Source: Roseivivax sp. THAF197b (GTDB lineage Bacteria; Pseudomonadota; Alphaproteobacteria; Rhodobacterales; Rhodobacteraceae). From it: a stretch of 64,000 bases of DNA. Shown here piece after piece: positions 44,474-53,825 of this stretch. Positions within the stretch are counted from its first letter, which is position 1. Each line of letters starts with the position of its first letter. Location: the NCBI RefSeq assembly GCF_009363255.1, contig NZ_CP045318.1, forward strand, positions 2,469,501-2,533,500. The letters run 5' to 3'. The position numbers and the translations under genes were made by a program. The notes beneath the pieces were generated by a model. That model searched no databases. It was not told where the DNA came from and was given only the letters and a program-made list of their open reading frames with translations.

Positions 44474-45388
44474 ATGAACATTCTTTACGGGCGGGGCAAC
44501 AAGGCCGCGGTCCTTTGCGCAGCATTGCTGGCGCTTGGCGCCTGCGACAGCGTCAGCATGCCGGGCTTCCTGCAGGCCAATCCGTCCTCGGGCGATGGCG
44601 GCGCTGAGCAAAGAGTGACGCGCGGCGCCACCAGCGAACGCGATGTCGAAGCGCCCGAGGTCTTCGAGGTCCGGGAAGCCGGGCTCTGGGACGGTCGGCC
44701 CTCCCTGGGCGGCGTCTGGGTCGCGCATCCCGACGTCACAGAGCCCGAGCGCGTCATCATCCGCAACCTCTCCAACGGGCAATTCGTGATCGGGGCCCTG
44801 TTCAAGCGCGAACGCGAAACCCCCGGGCCGCGGCTTCAGGTCTCCTCTGATGCCGCGGCGGCGATCGGGATGCTTGCAGGATCGCCCACCAACCTGCACG
44901 TGGTCGCCCTGCGCCGCGAGGAAGTGGCGGCCCCTGCTGCTGCGAGCGCCGTCGCGAGCGATGGCGTTGCCGATACGGGCGGCGAGGCCATGGCCGATGC
45001 AGGCGAAATCGAGGCCTCCGCGCTGGATCCGGTCGCGGCAGGCGCGGCGGCTGCCCTCGATGCGGCTCCGTCGCCGACGCCCGCTCCGGCCGCAGCGCCC
45101 GCCCCCGCGCCGGTGGAAACCGCCGCCGCAGCGCCCGCGCGTCCGACTTCGTCGCTGGCACGGCCCTTCGTGCAGATCGGGATCTTCTCGGTCGAGCAGA
45201 ACGCCCGCAACACCGCCACCGCCATGCGGCAGGCGGGCATGGTCCCCACGGTCAAGCAGCAAAGCTCGTCCGGCAAGACCTTCTGGCGCGTGATCGTGGG
45301 CCCGGCCCAGTCGAAATCCGAAATCGACGCCCTGCTCGAGAAGATCCGCGCGGAAGGCTTCACCGATGCCTACGCGGTGTCGAACTGA
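44474..45388 (+). CDS. SPOR-domain lipoprotein
   Basis: A 304-residue exported protein. The start MNILYGRGNKAAVLCAALLA leads into the lipobox LALGACDS, so Cys is the likely lipidated residue. A low-complexity Ala/Pro-rich linker (APAAAPAPAPVETAAAAPA) precedes a C-terminal SPOR domain: FVQIGIFSVEQNARNTATAM and KTFWRVIVGPAQSKSEIDAL. SPOR domains bind denuded peptidoglycan at division sites. It is followed by a D,D-carboxypeptidase gene, a common pairing in Rhodobacterales. Confidence 0.9.
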   Translation: MNILYGRGNKAAVLCAALLALGACDSVSMPGFLQANPSSGDGGAEQRVTRGATSERDVEAPEVFEVREAGLWDGRPSLGGVWVAHPDVTEPERVIIRNLSNGQFVIGALFKRERETPGPRLQVSSDAAAAIGMLAGSPTNLHVVALRREEVAAPAAASAVASDGVADTGGEAMADAGEIEASALDPVAAGAAAALDAAPSPTPAPAAAPAPAPVETAAAAPARPTSSLARPFVQIGIFSVEQNARNTATAMRQAGMVPTVKQQSSSGKTFWRVIVGPAQSKSEIDALLEKIRAEGFTDAYAVSN

Positions 45389-45457
45389 TAGAATGATCAC
45401 ACCCGGGCGCCGGACGTGCCCGGGCACCTGCCCTTTTCAAGGTTCTGGAGCTGCCCC

Positions 45458-46666
45458 ATGACCGCATTGTTCAAGACCCTCATCGCCGCGTGGAGCGCGG
45501 CCCTGCTGACGGCCAGCGCCGCCTTCGCCTTCGACACCTCGGCGCGCGCGGCCTTCGTGCTCGACCAGAAGACCGGCACGGTGCTCTTGGCCAAGAACGC
45601 CGATGATGCGTTGCCGCCTGCCTCCATGTCGAAACTGATGACGCTCTACATGGCGTTCGAGGCCGTGCGCGACGGTCGGCTCTCCCTTGACGAGCGGCTG
45701 CCCGTCTCCAGCAATGCCATGTCCTATGGCGGCTCGACCATGTTTCTCGACACGACCGACCGTGTGAGCGTCGAAGACCTGCTGCGGGGCATCATCGTGC
45801 TTTCGGGCAATGATGCCTGCGCGGTGATCGCGGAGGCGCTGTCGCCCAACGGGACCGAGCGCGGCTTCGCCGATCTGATGACCCGGCGCGCACAGCAGAT
45901 GGGCATGACCAATTCGGTGTTCAAGAACGCCTCGGGCTGGCCTGCCGAGGGCCACGTGATGTCGATGCGCGACCTCGTGCTTCTGGCCAATCGGATCATC
46001 GCCGACTACCCCGAATTCTACGACATGTTCGACGAGCAGCGCTTCGAATTCGACGGTCGCGCGCCGCAGAACGTCTCCAACCGCAACCCGCTGCTGGGTC
46101 TCGGCATCGGCGCGGACGGTCTCAAGACCGGGCACACCCAGGAAGCAGGCTACGGGCTCGTGGGATCGGCCAAGCAGGGCGACCGCCGCGTGATCTTCGC
46201 GATCACCGGGCTCGACAGCACCCGCGCCCGCGCCGAGGAAAGCGAAGCCATCGTCAACTGGGCCTTCCGCCAATTCGCCGAGAAGGAAGTTGTTACGGGC
46301 GGCAATGTCGTGGCCTCCGCCGATATCTGGATGGGCGCCGAAGACAGCGTGGGCCTCGTCGCCGAGGAGGACGTGACCCTGCTGATCCCGACACTCACGG
46401 GCGCGCCGCTGGCTGCCGAAGTGGTCTATACCGGCCCCTTGCAGGCGCCGATCCAGGCCGGTCAGAAACTGGCCGAGCTGATCATCCGTCCCGAAGGCCT
46501 GCCCGATCACCGCGTGCCGCTGGTGGCCGCAACGGACGTGCCGGGGGCAGGCTTTGTCGATCGTGTGATGAATGTCGCGGGCGTTCTGATCGGCCGGGCC
46601 CTCGCCTCGGGCGATGCGGCCACCGCCGGTGACGGCGCCGAAGAACCGGCTGCCGAGGCTTCGTGA
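45458..46666 (+). CDS. D-alanyl-D-alanine carboxypeptidase (S11, PBP5-like)
   Basis: Periplasmic penicillin-binding protein that trims the terminal D-Ala of peptidoglycan stems. From ATG 45458 the 402-residue product has the signal peptide MTALFKTLIAAWSAALLTAS ending near AFA. The catalytic SxxK is in PPASMSKLM, SxN in LSGNDACAV and KTG in GLKTGHTQEAGYG. A C-terminal beta domain (VLVPDH-like region around GLPDHRVPLVAATDV) follows. An upstream in-frame start at 45416 lacks a signal peptide. The stop overlaps the GTG start of tmk. Confidence 0.93.
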   Translation: MTALFKTLIAAWSAALLTASAAFAFDTSARAAFVLDQKTGTVLLAKNADDALPPASMSKLMTLYMAFEAVRDGRLSLDERLPVSSNAMSYGGSTMFLDTTDRVSVEDLLRGIIVLSGNDACAVIAEALSPNGTERGFADLMTRRAQQMGMTNSVFKNASGWPAEGHVMSMRDLVLLANRIIADYPEFYDMFDEQRFEFDGRAPQNVSNRNPLLGLGIGADGLKTGHTQEAGYGLVGSAKQGDRRVIFAITGLDSTRARAEESEAIVNWAFRQFAEKEVVTGGNVVASADIWMGAEDSVGLVAEEDVTLLIPTLTGAPLAAEVVYTGPLQAPIQAGQKLAELIIRPEGLPDHRVPLVAATDVPGAGFVDRVMNVAGVLIGRALASGDAATAGDGAEEPAAEAS

Positions 46667-47295
46667 GCCGGGGCACCTTCGTCAGCTTCGAGGGCATAGA
46701 CGGGTCGGGCAAATCCACACAGGCGCGGCGTCTGGCACGCGCGCTTGAGGATCAGGGCCACGCGGTCGTGCTGACACGTGAACCCGGCGGCTCCCCGGGG
46801 GCGGAGGAAATCCGCAAGCTGGTGCTCGAGGGCGACCCGGACCGCTGGTCCGCCGAGACGGAGCTTCTGCTCTTCACCGCAGCGCGCCGCGATCACCTGG
46901 AACGCACGATCCGACCGGCGCTGGCACAAGGCGCGATCGTGATTTGTGACCGCTTTGCCGACAGCACCCGCGCCTATCAGGGCCGCACACGCGGCGGGCT
47001 GGGCGGCATGGTCGACGATCTGCACGCGCTGATGATCGGCATGGAGCCGGACCTGACCATCCTCGTGGACATGGAGCCCGCAGCCGCCCTCGCCCGTGCC
47101 GAGGAACGCGGCGGGGCGGAGCTGCGCTTTGAGGAGTTCGGCCTGTCGCTGCAATCGGAGGTGCGGGATTTCTTTCTCGATCTCGCGAAATCGCATCCCG
47201 CGCGCATCCGGGTCATTGACGGGGATCGCACGGCGGACGCGGTCCATGCCGATATCGCCCGCGTGGTGCGCGCCCATCTTGAGCGGCGGCCATGA
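46663..47295 (+). CDS. tmk: Thymidylate kinase
   Basis: Phosphorylates dTMP to dTDP. The 210-residue protein has the P-loop FEGIDGSGKSTQARRL, the DRx motif VICDRFADSTRAYQG and the LTREPGGSPGAEEIR segment. The start is GTG 46663, overlapping the previous stop (GTGA), and the end overlaps holB in ATGA. The tmk-holB-tatD order is conserved in bacteria. Confidence 0.96.
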   Translation: MSRGTFVSFEGIDGSGKSTQARRLARALEDQGHAVVLTREPGGSPGAEEIRKLVLEGDPDRWSAETELLLFTAARRDHLERTIRPALAQGAIVICDRFADSTRAYQGRTRGGLGGMVDDLHALMIGMEPDLTILVDMEPAAALARAEERGGAELRFEEFGLSLQSEVRDFFLDLAKSHPARIRVIDGDRTADAVHADIARVVRAHLERRP

Positions 47296-48434
47296 AGGAA
47301 CAGACGCTTCCCGATCCCACACAGGTCGATGGCGCGCCGCATCCGCGCGAGACGGAGCGCCTGATCGGCCAGGCCCCGGCAGAGGCGGCCTTTCTCGATG
47401 CGTTCAATACCGGGCGGCTCCACCATGCCTGGATGCTCGTGGGCCCCAAGGGTGTCGGCAAGGCGACGCTCGCGTGGCGCATCGCCCGCTTCCTGCTGGC
47501 CACGCCCGATCCCGATCCTGAAGGCGATGCCGGGCTGTTCGGTGCGCCCCCCCTGCCCGAGACGCTGGATATCGGCGCCGATCATCCGGTGATGCGCCGC
47601 AGTCGCGCAGGCTCCGAGCCGGGGCTCTTTGCACTCACGCGCGGGCCCAATGACAAGGGCGACCGTCTGGCCGCTGAGATCCGTGTCGACCAGGTGCGCA
47701 AGCTGAAATCCTTCTTCTCGCTCTCGGCCACCGATGGCGGGCGGCGCGTGGTGATCGTCGATGCCGCTGACGAGATGAACGTGAACGCCGCCAATGCGCT
47801 TCTGAAACTGCTGGAAGAACCGCCCGCCCGCACCGTCCTTTTGCTTGTGGTGCACCAGCCCGCGCGGCTTCTGCCCACGATCCGGTCGCGCTGCCGCGAA
47901 TTGCGCCTGACCCCGCTCGGCCCCGAGGACATGGCCGCAGCCCTCGATCAGGCAGGGGCCGCGCTCTCGCCGCAGGAGGCCGCGGCGCTTGCAGAATTGT
48001 CGGCAGGCTCCGTCGGCGCGGCGATGCGGATCGTCGGTCTGGACGGGCTGGCGCTTTATCGCGCGCTTCTTGAAGTGATGGGCACCCTGCCCGACCTCGA
48101 CACGCCGCGCGCACTCAAGCTTGCCGACGGGCTGGCCCAGCGCGGGCAGGAAGAACGGCGGGATCTCTTTTTCACGCTTGTCGATCTGGCCTTTGCCCGG
48201 CTTGCGCGCACCGGTGTGACCGGCGCGCCGCCCGCGCGTCCCGCAGCCCCCGAGGAAGCCGCACTCTTCTCGCGGCTCGCCCCGCATGCGGCCGCGGGCC
48301 GTGCTTGGGCAGACGTGGCGCAGATGGCAGGCGACCGGTCGCGCCATGGACGGGCGGTCAATGTCGATCCCGCATCGCTCGTCTTCGACACGGTGATGAA
48401 GATGCGCGAGACCGCCTCCGCCCTGCGCCGCTGA
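47292..48434 (+). CDS. holB: DNA polymerase III delta-prime subunit
   Basis: Clamp-loader subunit of 380 residues. It shows the AAA+ P-loop LVGPKGVGKATLAWRIARFL (degenerate, as usual for delta-prime), NALLKLLEEPPARTVLLLVV and the SRC motif PTIRSRCRELRL. It overlaps tmk by 4 bp and precedes tatD. It is somewhat longer than the E. coli protein, as in other alphaproteobacteria. Confidence 0.93.
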   Translation: MKEQTLPDPTQVDGAPHPRETERLIGQAPAEAAFLDAFNTGRLHHAWMLVGPKGVGKATLAWRIARFLLATPDPDPEGDAGLFGAPPLPETLDIGADHPVMRRSRAGSEPGLFALTRGPNDKGDRLAAEIRVDQVRKLKSFFSLSATDGGRRVVIVDAADEMNVNAANALLKLLEEPPARTVLLLVVHQPARLLPTIRSRCRELRLTPLGPEDMAAALDQAGAALSPQEAAALAELSAGSVGAAMRIVGLDGLALYRALLEVMGTLPDLDTPRALKLADGLAQRGQEERRDLFFTLVDLAFARLARTGVTGAPPARPAAPEEAALFSRLAPHAAAGRAWADVAQMAGDRSRHGRAVNVDPASLVFDTVMKMRETASALRR

Positions 48435-48596
48435 TCCGAAGGGCTGCCCTGGCGGGTCATCTGCCGCGTCCTGCAGCATTGCCGCTTTGCAAATCCGCTT
48501 GCACGTCCCGCAGCCCCTGCGCCAAGGGCGGGCCACCTTGACCCCTCAGGCCCCATCCTAGATACCGACGCACAACCCAAGGCCCGAGGAGCGCGC

Positions 48597-49400
48597 ATGA
48601 GCGAGCCACGCATCACCGACAGCCATTGCCATCTCGATTTCCCGGATTTCGACGAAGAACGCGCCGAGGTGATCGCGCGCGCCGAGGCGGCGGGCGTGCA
48701 CCGCATGGTCACCATCTGCACGCGCCTCAGGCAGGAGCCGCAGGTTCGCGCCATCGCAGAAGAATACCCGTCCGTTTTCTATGCTGCGGGCACCCATCCG
48801 ATGAGTGCCGCGGACGAGCCGCTGACCTCGGTCGAGGAACTCGTCACCCTCAGCAAGCACCCGAAATTCGTGGGGCTGGGCGAGACCGGGCTCGACTATC
48901 ACTACACCGCCGACAGTGCGGAGGTGCAGAAAACCTCGCTCAGGATCCATATCGAGGCCGCGCAGGAGACGGGCCTGCCGCTCATCATCCATGCGCGCGA
49001 TGCCGATGACGAAATGGCCGAGATCCTTGAGGCGGGCTATGCCAAGACGCCCTTCACCTGCGTCATGCATTGCTTCTCGTCAGGTGCGGAACTGGCCCGG
49101 CGCGCATTGGCGATGGATTTCTACCTGTCCATGTCGGGCATCGCCGCCTTCAAGAAAAGCCAGGAGCTGCGCGATATCTTCGCCACTGCCCGGCCCGAAC
49201 GAATCCTTGTGGAAACCGACAGCCCCTATCTCGCCCCGCCCCCCTATCGCGGCAAGCGCAACGAGCCGGGCTATACCGTGCACACGGCGAAGGTTGGCGC
49301 CGAGGTCTTCGGCATGGATTACGCCGAGTTTGCAGCCCAGACGGAGGCCAATTTCGACCGGCTGTTCTGGAAGGCCGCGCAATACGCGAAGGCTGCATGA
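48597..49400 (+). CDS. tatD: TatD-family metal-dependent DNase
   Basis: TIM-barrel metallohydrolase of 267 residues. Metal ligands are seen in TDSHCHLDFPDFDE (HxH), GLGETGLDYHY (Glu), LIIHARDADDEMAEI (His), VMHCFSSGAELA (His) and LVETDSPYLAP (Asp). It belongs to the YcfH/TatD group usually placed after holB. The stop overlaps the following MBL gene. Confidence 0.94.
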   Translation: MSEPRITDSHCHLDFPDFDEERAEVIARAEAAGVHRMVTICTRLRQEPQVRAIAEEYPSVFYAAGTHPMSAADEPLTSVEELVTLSKHPKFVGLGETGLDYHYTADSAEVQKTSLRIHIEAAQETGLPLIIHARDADDEMAEILEAGYAKTPFTCVMHCFSSGAELARRALAMDFYLSMSGIAAFKKSQELRDIFATARPERILVETDSPYLAPPPYRGKRNEPGYTVHTAKVGAEVFGMDYAEFAAQTEANFDRLFWKAAQYAKAA

Positions 49401-50200
49401 TGGGCGAATTGCGCTTCACCATCCTCGGCTGCGGGTCTTCGGGCGGCGTGCCTCGCCTTGGCGGGCATTGGGGCGATTGTGACCCCGAGAACCCGAAGAA
49501 CACGCGCCGCCGCTGTTCCCTGCTGATCGAGCAGGAAGGCGCAGACGGCATCACCCGCATCCTGATCGACACATCGCCCGACCTGCGCGCGCAGCTTCTG
49601 GGCGCGGGCGTGGGCGAGCTCGACGCGGTGGTCTACACCCATTCCCATGCAGATCATGTGCACGGGATCGACGACCTGCGCATGATCGTCTTCAACATGC
49701 GCGCCCGTCTGCCGGTCTGGGCCGATGGCGCCACGCAGGACGCGCTTTATTCGCGCTTCGGCTATGCCTTCACCCAGCCCGAGGACAGCCCCTATCCACC
49801 GATCCTCGACATGCACACGATCCATGACGGGCCCTTCACCATTGACGGCGCGGGCGGACCTGTGACGCTCACCCCGTTCGAGGTGAACCACGGCTCCATC
49901 GACGCGCTTGGCTTCCGCGTCGGCGATTTCGCCTATCTCCCGGACGTGGTGAAAATCCCCGAGGAGAGCTGGGCCAAGCTCGACGGGCTCGATTGCTGGG
50001 TGGTCGACGCGCTGCGCCGCACGCCGCACCCCACCCATGCGCATCTCGACATGACGCTCGACTGGATCAAGCGTGCAGGCCCGCGCCGGGCGGTCCTGAC
50101 TAACATGCATATCGATCTCGATTACGAGACGGTCGCCGCCGAGACGCCCGAGCACATCACCCCCGCCTATGACGGCATGGTCATCCGCTATGACATCTAG
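49397..50200 (+). CDS. MBL-fold metallohydrolase (PhnP-like)
   Basis: A 267-residue metallo-beta-lactamase-fold protein. The metal-binding motif is YTHSHADHVHGIDDLR, with GCGSSGGVPRLGGHW near the N-terminus and LTNMHIDLDY near the C-terminus, as in PhnP-type cyclic phosphodiesterases. Starts at 49397 and 49400 (ATGATG) are both possible. The gene regularly follows tatD in Rhodobacterales, probably with a phosphodiesterase role. No phn genes are nearby. Confidence 0.88.
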   Translation: MMGELRFTILGCGSSGGVPRLGGHWGDCDPENPKNTRRRCSLLIEQEGADGITRILIDTSPDLRAQLLGAGVGELDAVVYTHSHADHVHGIDDLRMIVFNMRARLPVWADGATQDALYSRFGYAFTQPEDSPYPPILDMHTIHDGPFTIDGAGGPVTLTPFEVNHGSIDALGFRVGDFAYLPDVVKIPEESWAKLDGLDCWVVDALRRTPHPTHAHLDMTLDWIKRAGPRRAVLTNMHIDLDYETVAAETPEHITPAYDGMVIRYDI

Positions 50201-50215
50201 GCAGGCCTGACGCAG

Positions 50216-51151
50216 ATGCAGGCGCTGCTCGACGTCATCATTCCGGTCTTCGTGGTGATCGGCGCGGGCTATGTCGCGGTCTGGCGGGGGCTGTTCACGA
50301 ACGCCTCCGTCGATGGCCTGATGGCCTTCACCCAGAACTTCGCGATCCCCTGCCTCCTGTTCCGGGCGCTCTGGACGCTCGATCTGGGCGATTCTTTCCA
50401 CCCGGCGCTTCTGATCTCTTTCTATACCGGATCGGCCACGGGCTTTTTTGCGGGCCTCTTTGCGGGGCGCTACCTCTTCAAGCGGGACTGGGAAGATGCG
50501 GTGGCCATCGGCTTCTGCTGCCTCTTCGCGAACTCCGTCCTGATCGGCCTGGCCATAACCGAGCGCGCCTACGGCGAAAGCGCGCTCGAGGCGAACTTCG
50601 CCATTATCGCCATGCATTCGCCCTTCTGCTACGGGCTCGGCATCACCACGATGGAGATCGTGCGCGCCAGGAGCAGCGGCGCGCCCGCCAGGTCCATCCC
50701 CGGCACCGTGCTCAAGGCCATGTTCCGCAATGCGCTGGTGATCGCGATCCTCTTGGGCGCGCTCTTCAACTTCTTCAGCCTCGGCCTGCCGCGCCCTGTC
50801 GAGGACGCGCTCGACATGATGGTGCGCACGGCCCTGCCCGCGGCGCTGTTCGGGATGGGCGGCGTGCTCTACCGCTACCGGCCCGAGGGCGATTTCCGCA
50901 TCATCGCGTTTGTCTGCGCGGTCTCGCTGGTGCTGCACCCCTCGATCACTTGGACGCTGGGCAAGGCGTTCTCCCTCGATGTGGCCGAGTTTCGCTCCGC
51001 CATCATCACAGCGGCCATGGCACCGGGCATCAATGCCTATGTCTTCGCCAACATGTACGGACGCGCGAGACGGGTCGCGGCCTCCTCGGTGCTCCTGGCC
51101 ACGGCGCTGTCCGTGGGCACGGTCTGGGTCTGGCTGGCAATTTTGCCGTAA
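50216..51151 (+). CDS. AEC-family transporter (auxin efflux carrier fold)
   Basis: Ten-helix inner-membrane carrier of 311 residues. It starts MQALLDVIIPVFVVIGAGYV, has NFAIPCLLFRALWTLDLG after the first helices and the second-half repeat ITAAMAPGINAYVFANMYGR. The family exports malonate, malate or similar anions. It lies 15 bp after the MBL gene and is probably cotranscribed. Confidence 0.87.
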   Translation: MQALLDVIIPVFVVIGAGYVAVWRGLFTNASVDGLMAFTQNFAIPCLLFRALWTLDLGDSFHPALLISFYTGSATGFFAGLFAGRYLFKRDWEDAVAIGFCCLFANSVLIGLAITERAYGESALEANFAIIAMHSPFCYGLGITTMEIVRARSSGAPARSIPGTVLKAMFRNALVIAILLGALFNFFSLGLPRPVEDALDMMVRTALPAALFGMGGVLYRYRPEGDFRIIAFVCAVSLVLHPSITWTLGKAFSLDVAEFRSAIITAAMAPGINAYVFANMYGRARRVAASSVLLATALSVGTVWVWLAILP

Positions 51152-51311
51152 TATCAGGGAACCTGACCGGCCACTACACGTTCCCCTCGTGACCGGCTTG
51201 CGTCGCGCGCGACGCCGCCTCTATCCCCAGGTACCGTTTCGTCCTGCAGGCCGGTCGTTCTTTAACGCTGCGGGCGCATGACAGATGCGGCCCATGGAGG
51301 AAGCGCATCCC

Positions 51312-51785
51312 ATGTCCATTTATGACGCAATTGTTGCCGACCACGAAAACCACCGCAAACTGATGGCCCGCATCGCCGATACCGAAGGCGCCAGCGAAGA
51401 CCGCAAATCCGCCTGGAACGAGTTCTTCTACGACGTCAAAAGCCACGCCGCCGCCGAGGAAGAGACCTTCTATTCGAAGCTCATGTCGAAGACATGGGGC
51501 CAGGACAGCGCCCGCCATTCCGTCGAGGAGCATGGCGAGCTTGACGACCTGATGGAAGAGCTGAACGAGATGGACATGTCGAGCTCCGGCTGGCTGAACA
51601 AGTTCAACACTCTGCGCCACGATTACGAACACCACATGGACGAAGAAGAGAAAGAGGTCTTCGGCCGTGCCAAGGAAGTCATCCCCGAGGACGAGATCGA
51701 GGGCTATGGCAAGCGGTTCCGCGACCGCAAGGCCGAAGAGATGACGCTGGTCGACAAGAAGCGTGAAGACTCGCTCGAAGACTGA
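51312..51785 (+). CDS. Hemerythrin HHE-domain protein
   Basis: A 157-residue four-helix di-iron-type protein. Metal ligands are in IVADHENHRKLMARI, AAAEEETFYSKLM, HSVEEHGELDDLMEEL and RHDYEHHMDEEEKEVF. The start ATG 51312 is preceded by GGAGG. HHE proteins bind oxygen, nitric oxide or iron; the specific role is unknown. A strong terminator follows. Confidence 0.88.
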   Translation: MSIYDAIVADHENHRKLMARIADTEGASEDRKSAWNEFFYDVKSHAAAEEETFYSKLMSKTWGQDSARHSVEEHGELDDLMEELNEMDMSSSGWLNKFNTLRHDYEHHMDEEEKEVFGRAKEVIPEDEIEGYGKRFRDRKAEEMTLVDKKREDSLED

Positions 51786-51836
51786 CCTGAGTTTTTGCTC
51801 CCCCTGAGTGTGAACCTTGGGAGCTGAATGTAGTGG

Positions 51837-51867
51837 AAACGCCCCGGACCACGTCCGGGGCGTTTTT
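51837..51867. terminator. Bidirectional terminator
   Basis: A perfect 13-bp stem (AAACGCCCCGGAC with its inverse) and a CAC loop, followed by TTTTT on the plus strand and preceded by AAA. It lies between the convergent hemerythrin and FNT genes and can serve both. Confidence 0.9.
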
Positions 51868-51952
51868 CGTCCGGCGCATCAAGGCGCTCTATAACCAGCC
51901 AGCGGCCACGACGACCTTGGCAGCACCACGGCCGTCGCGGTGCATCCCCGGA

Positions 51953-52825
51953 TCATTCCCGATTGCGGGTTTCCGGATCGATCTCGAAGGCCACCTGGCC
52001 GTAGGCCAGAAGCGCAAACAGCCCTGTCCCACCCAGCACATTCCCGAGGAAAGCCGGCAGGATCAGCCCGAACATCGCCGTCGCGACCGAAATATCACCC
52101 GAGAGCATCAGCAGGAACGCTTCCTTGGAGCCCGCGACGACGTGGGTGAATTCCCCCATCGCGATCAGGTAGGTGAAGAGAAAGATCACGAAGATCTCGA
52201 ACCCTTCGGAGGAGGGCAGCATCCACACGATGGCCGCGATGAAGAAGCCTGCCGGGATACCGTATTTGAACGCCTCCAAGGGCGTATATTCCGCGAAATG
52301 ATGCGAGATCGATTTCATCCCCTCGACATATTCGGGGATGACCGTGCCGCCATGTATGCTCAGGAACGAAACGAAGAAGGTGCCCACCATGTTGGCCGCG
52401 AAAACCACCGCCCAAAGGCGCGCGGCGCAGGTCAGCATGGTCAGTGACTTGTCCTTCAGGACCGGCAGGACGACGGTGATCGTATTCTCGGTGAAAAGCT
52501 GGATACGGGCCAGGATCACGAGGATGAAACCGACCGTATAGCCCAGATTCTCGATGGGCCCCTGGTAGGGATGATCCGCGAAGATGACGTGCAGGATCCC
52601 TTCTGCCAGCACGGAGGCCGAAATGCAGATGCCCGCCGCGATGCCCGACCACCAGAGCGACCAGAGCGGACGCTTCAGCTCCTCGCGTCCTTCAAGGTTG
52701 ATGACCTCGTAGACCGCGCGCGGCGCCAGGGCGCGGTGCTTGGCGATCTGGCTTGCTTCCTCTGGCGAATAGATAGCGGTATCGGCTTCGCTATCCTTGA
52801 CCCGGCGGTTGCTATCCTTACCCAT
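51953..52825 (-). CDS. Formate/nitrite transporter family protein (FocA-like)
   Basis: Pentameric channel of the FNT family, 290 residues. A hydrophilic N-terminus (MGKDSNRRVKDSEADTAIYS) precedes six helices with LWWSGIAAGICISASVLAEG, FTENTITVVLPVL, ANMVGTFFVSFLSIHGG and GEFTHVVAGSKEAFLLMLSG. The FTENT segment and length resemble YfdC-like members rather than classical FocA. Substrate uncertain. Confidence 0.88.
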   Translation of the reverse strand: MGKDSNRRVKDSEADTAIYSPEEASQIAKHRALAPRAVYEVINLEGREELKRPLWSLWWSGIAAGICISASVLAEGILHVIFADHPYQGPIENLGYTVGFILVILARIQLFTENTITVVLPVLKDKSLTMLTCAARLWAVVFAANMVGTFFVSFLSIHGGTVIPEYVEGMKSISHHFAEYTPLEAFKYGIPAGFFIAAIVWMLPSSEGFEIFVIFLFTYLIAMGEFTHVVAGSKEAFLLMLSGDISVATAMFGLILPAFLGNVLGGTGLFALLAYGQVAFEIDPETRNRE

Positions 52826-52926
52826 ATCGCTCCTTCAAAGACAAAAAGCGGGGCACAGGACCCCGCGTACGAGATACTAAACCAGCAGGGCGTCGATCGG
52901 TTCCCCAAAGTGCGACCGTGCACCTG

Positions 52927-53436
52927 TCACAACGTGGCGTGCATCCTCACCGCGGGAAAGGTCACACCATCCTTCAACTGCACGTCGACCGTGCCGTCCT
53001 CGACAAAGCCCATGCCGCGGTAGAAGGGCACGGCATTCAGGGTCGACAGGCAGCGCAACGCTCCCAGCCCGTCGCCTTGGGCGTTGATCATGACGTAATC
53101 GAGAAGCCGCCGCCCGATGCCCTGCCTCTGGAAGCGGTGATCGCTGACCACGTGGCGCACATGGCCGATGCCCGGCGTCACAAGGCCCGTGCCCGGTGCG
53201 CTGCGGGTCCAGCCTCCTGCCCCCACGAGCTTCGAGCCGCGATGCACGAGAAAGAACTTGCCCGACCGCACCAGATCGGGCTGCGCCCGCGAAATGAGCG
53301 GCAACGCCTTGCGGCAGATCTCTTCGGGATAGGCCTCCCGAAGAAGAACCGGATAGCTTTGGGAAAACAGCTTGTCGACCGCCACGAAATCGTCGGCCTG
53401 GGCAGTCCGTATCGAAAATCGATCAAAGGAATTCAT
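52927..53436 (-). CDS. GNAT-family N-acetyltransferase
   Basis: A 169-residue acetyltransferase. It has the acetyl-CoA-binding motif VVSDHRFQRQGIGRRLLDYV (R/Q-x-x-G-x-G/A) and the final strand VPFYRGMGFVEDG. ATG 53436 follows GGAGG by six bases; an ATG at 53448 is also in frame. The substrate is unknown. Confidence 0.85.
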   Translation of the reverse strand: MNSFDRFSIRTAQADDFVAVDKLFSQSYPVLLREAYPEEICRKALPLISRAQPDLVRSGKFFLVHRGSKLVGAGGWTRSAPGTGLVTPGIGHVRHVVSDHRFQRQGIGRRLLDYVMINAQGDGLGALRCLSTLNAVPFYRGMGFVEDGTVDVQLKDGVTFPAVRMHATL

Positions 53437-53497
53437 CGGAGCCTCCATCTCCGGGTGAATGGACCCCGAGGATAGCGGCGCTGTGTGACCAACCCAG

Positions 53498-53525
53498 AAA
53501 AAACGCCGCCCGAAACCGGACGGCG
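53498..53525 (-). terminator. Rho-independent terminator of rpmG
   Basis: On the minus strand a 9-bp stem (CGCCGTCCG with CGGGCGGCG, one G-U pair) and a GTTT loop are followed by TTTTTT. It lies 27 bp after the rpmG stop. Confidence 0.85.
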
Positions 53526-53552
53526 CGACAGGATGTCAAATAAGAGGCGCTC

Positions 53553-53720
53553 TTACTTGATTTTGCCTTCCTTGTACTCGACATGCTTGCGCGCGACCGG
53601 ATCGTATTTCCGGATCGTCATCTTTTCCGTCATCGTGCGCGCGTTCTTCTTGGTCACGTAGAAATGGCCGGTGCCCGCGGTCGAGTTCAGGCGGATCTTG
53701 ATGGTGGTCGGCTTCGCCAT
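53553..53720 (-). CDS. rpmG: 50S ribosomal protein L33
   Basis: A 55-residue protein reading [20 protein letters not shown], then [20 protein letters not shown] and ending EYKEGKIK. It matches L33 in length and sequence and lacks the zinc-binding cysteines, as in many proteobacteria. It is followed by a terminator and lies about 105 bp downstream of the rnpB 3' end, in the same direction. Confidence 0.96.
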   Translation of the reverse strand: MAKPTTIKIRLNSTAGTGHFYVTKKNARTMTEKMTIRKYDPVARKHVEYKEGKIK

Positions 53721-53825
53721 GGTTCATTACTCCTGCAACAGGCCGACGCAGGGCCCGTGAAATCGGTCAGACCCGCCTTTTACGCATGGCACGTCCACTG
53801 TCAACCGGGCGGAGCGGGAAATCAT

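Noticed and set aside
51786..51836. Possible riboswitch before the terminator
   Set aside because: It lies downstream of the hemerythrin gene between convergent genes and shows no conserved aptamer pattern.
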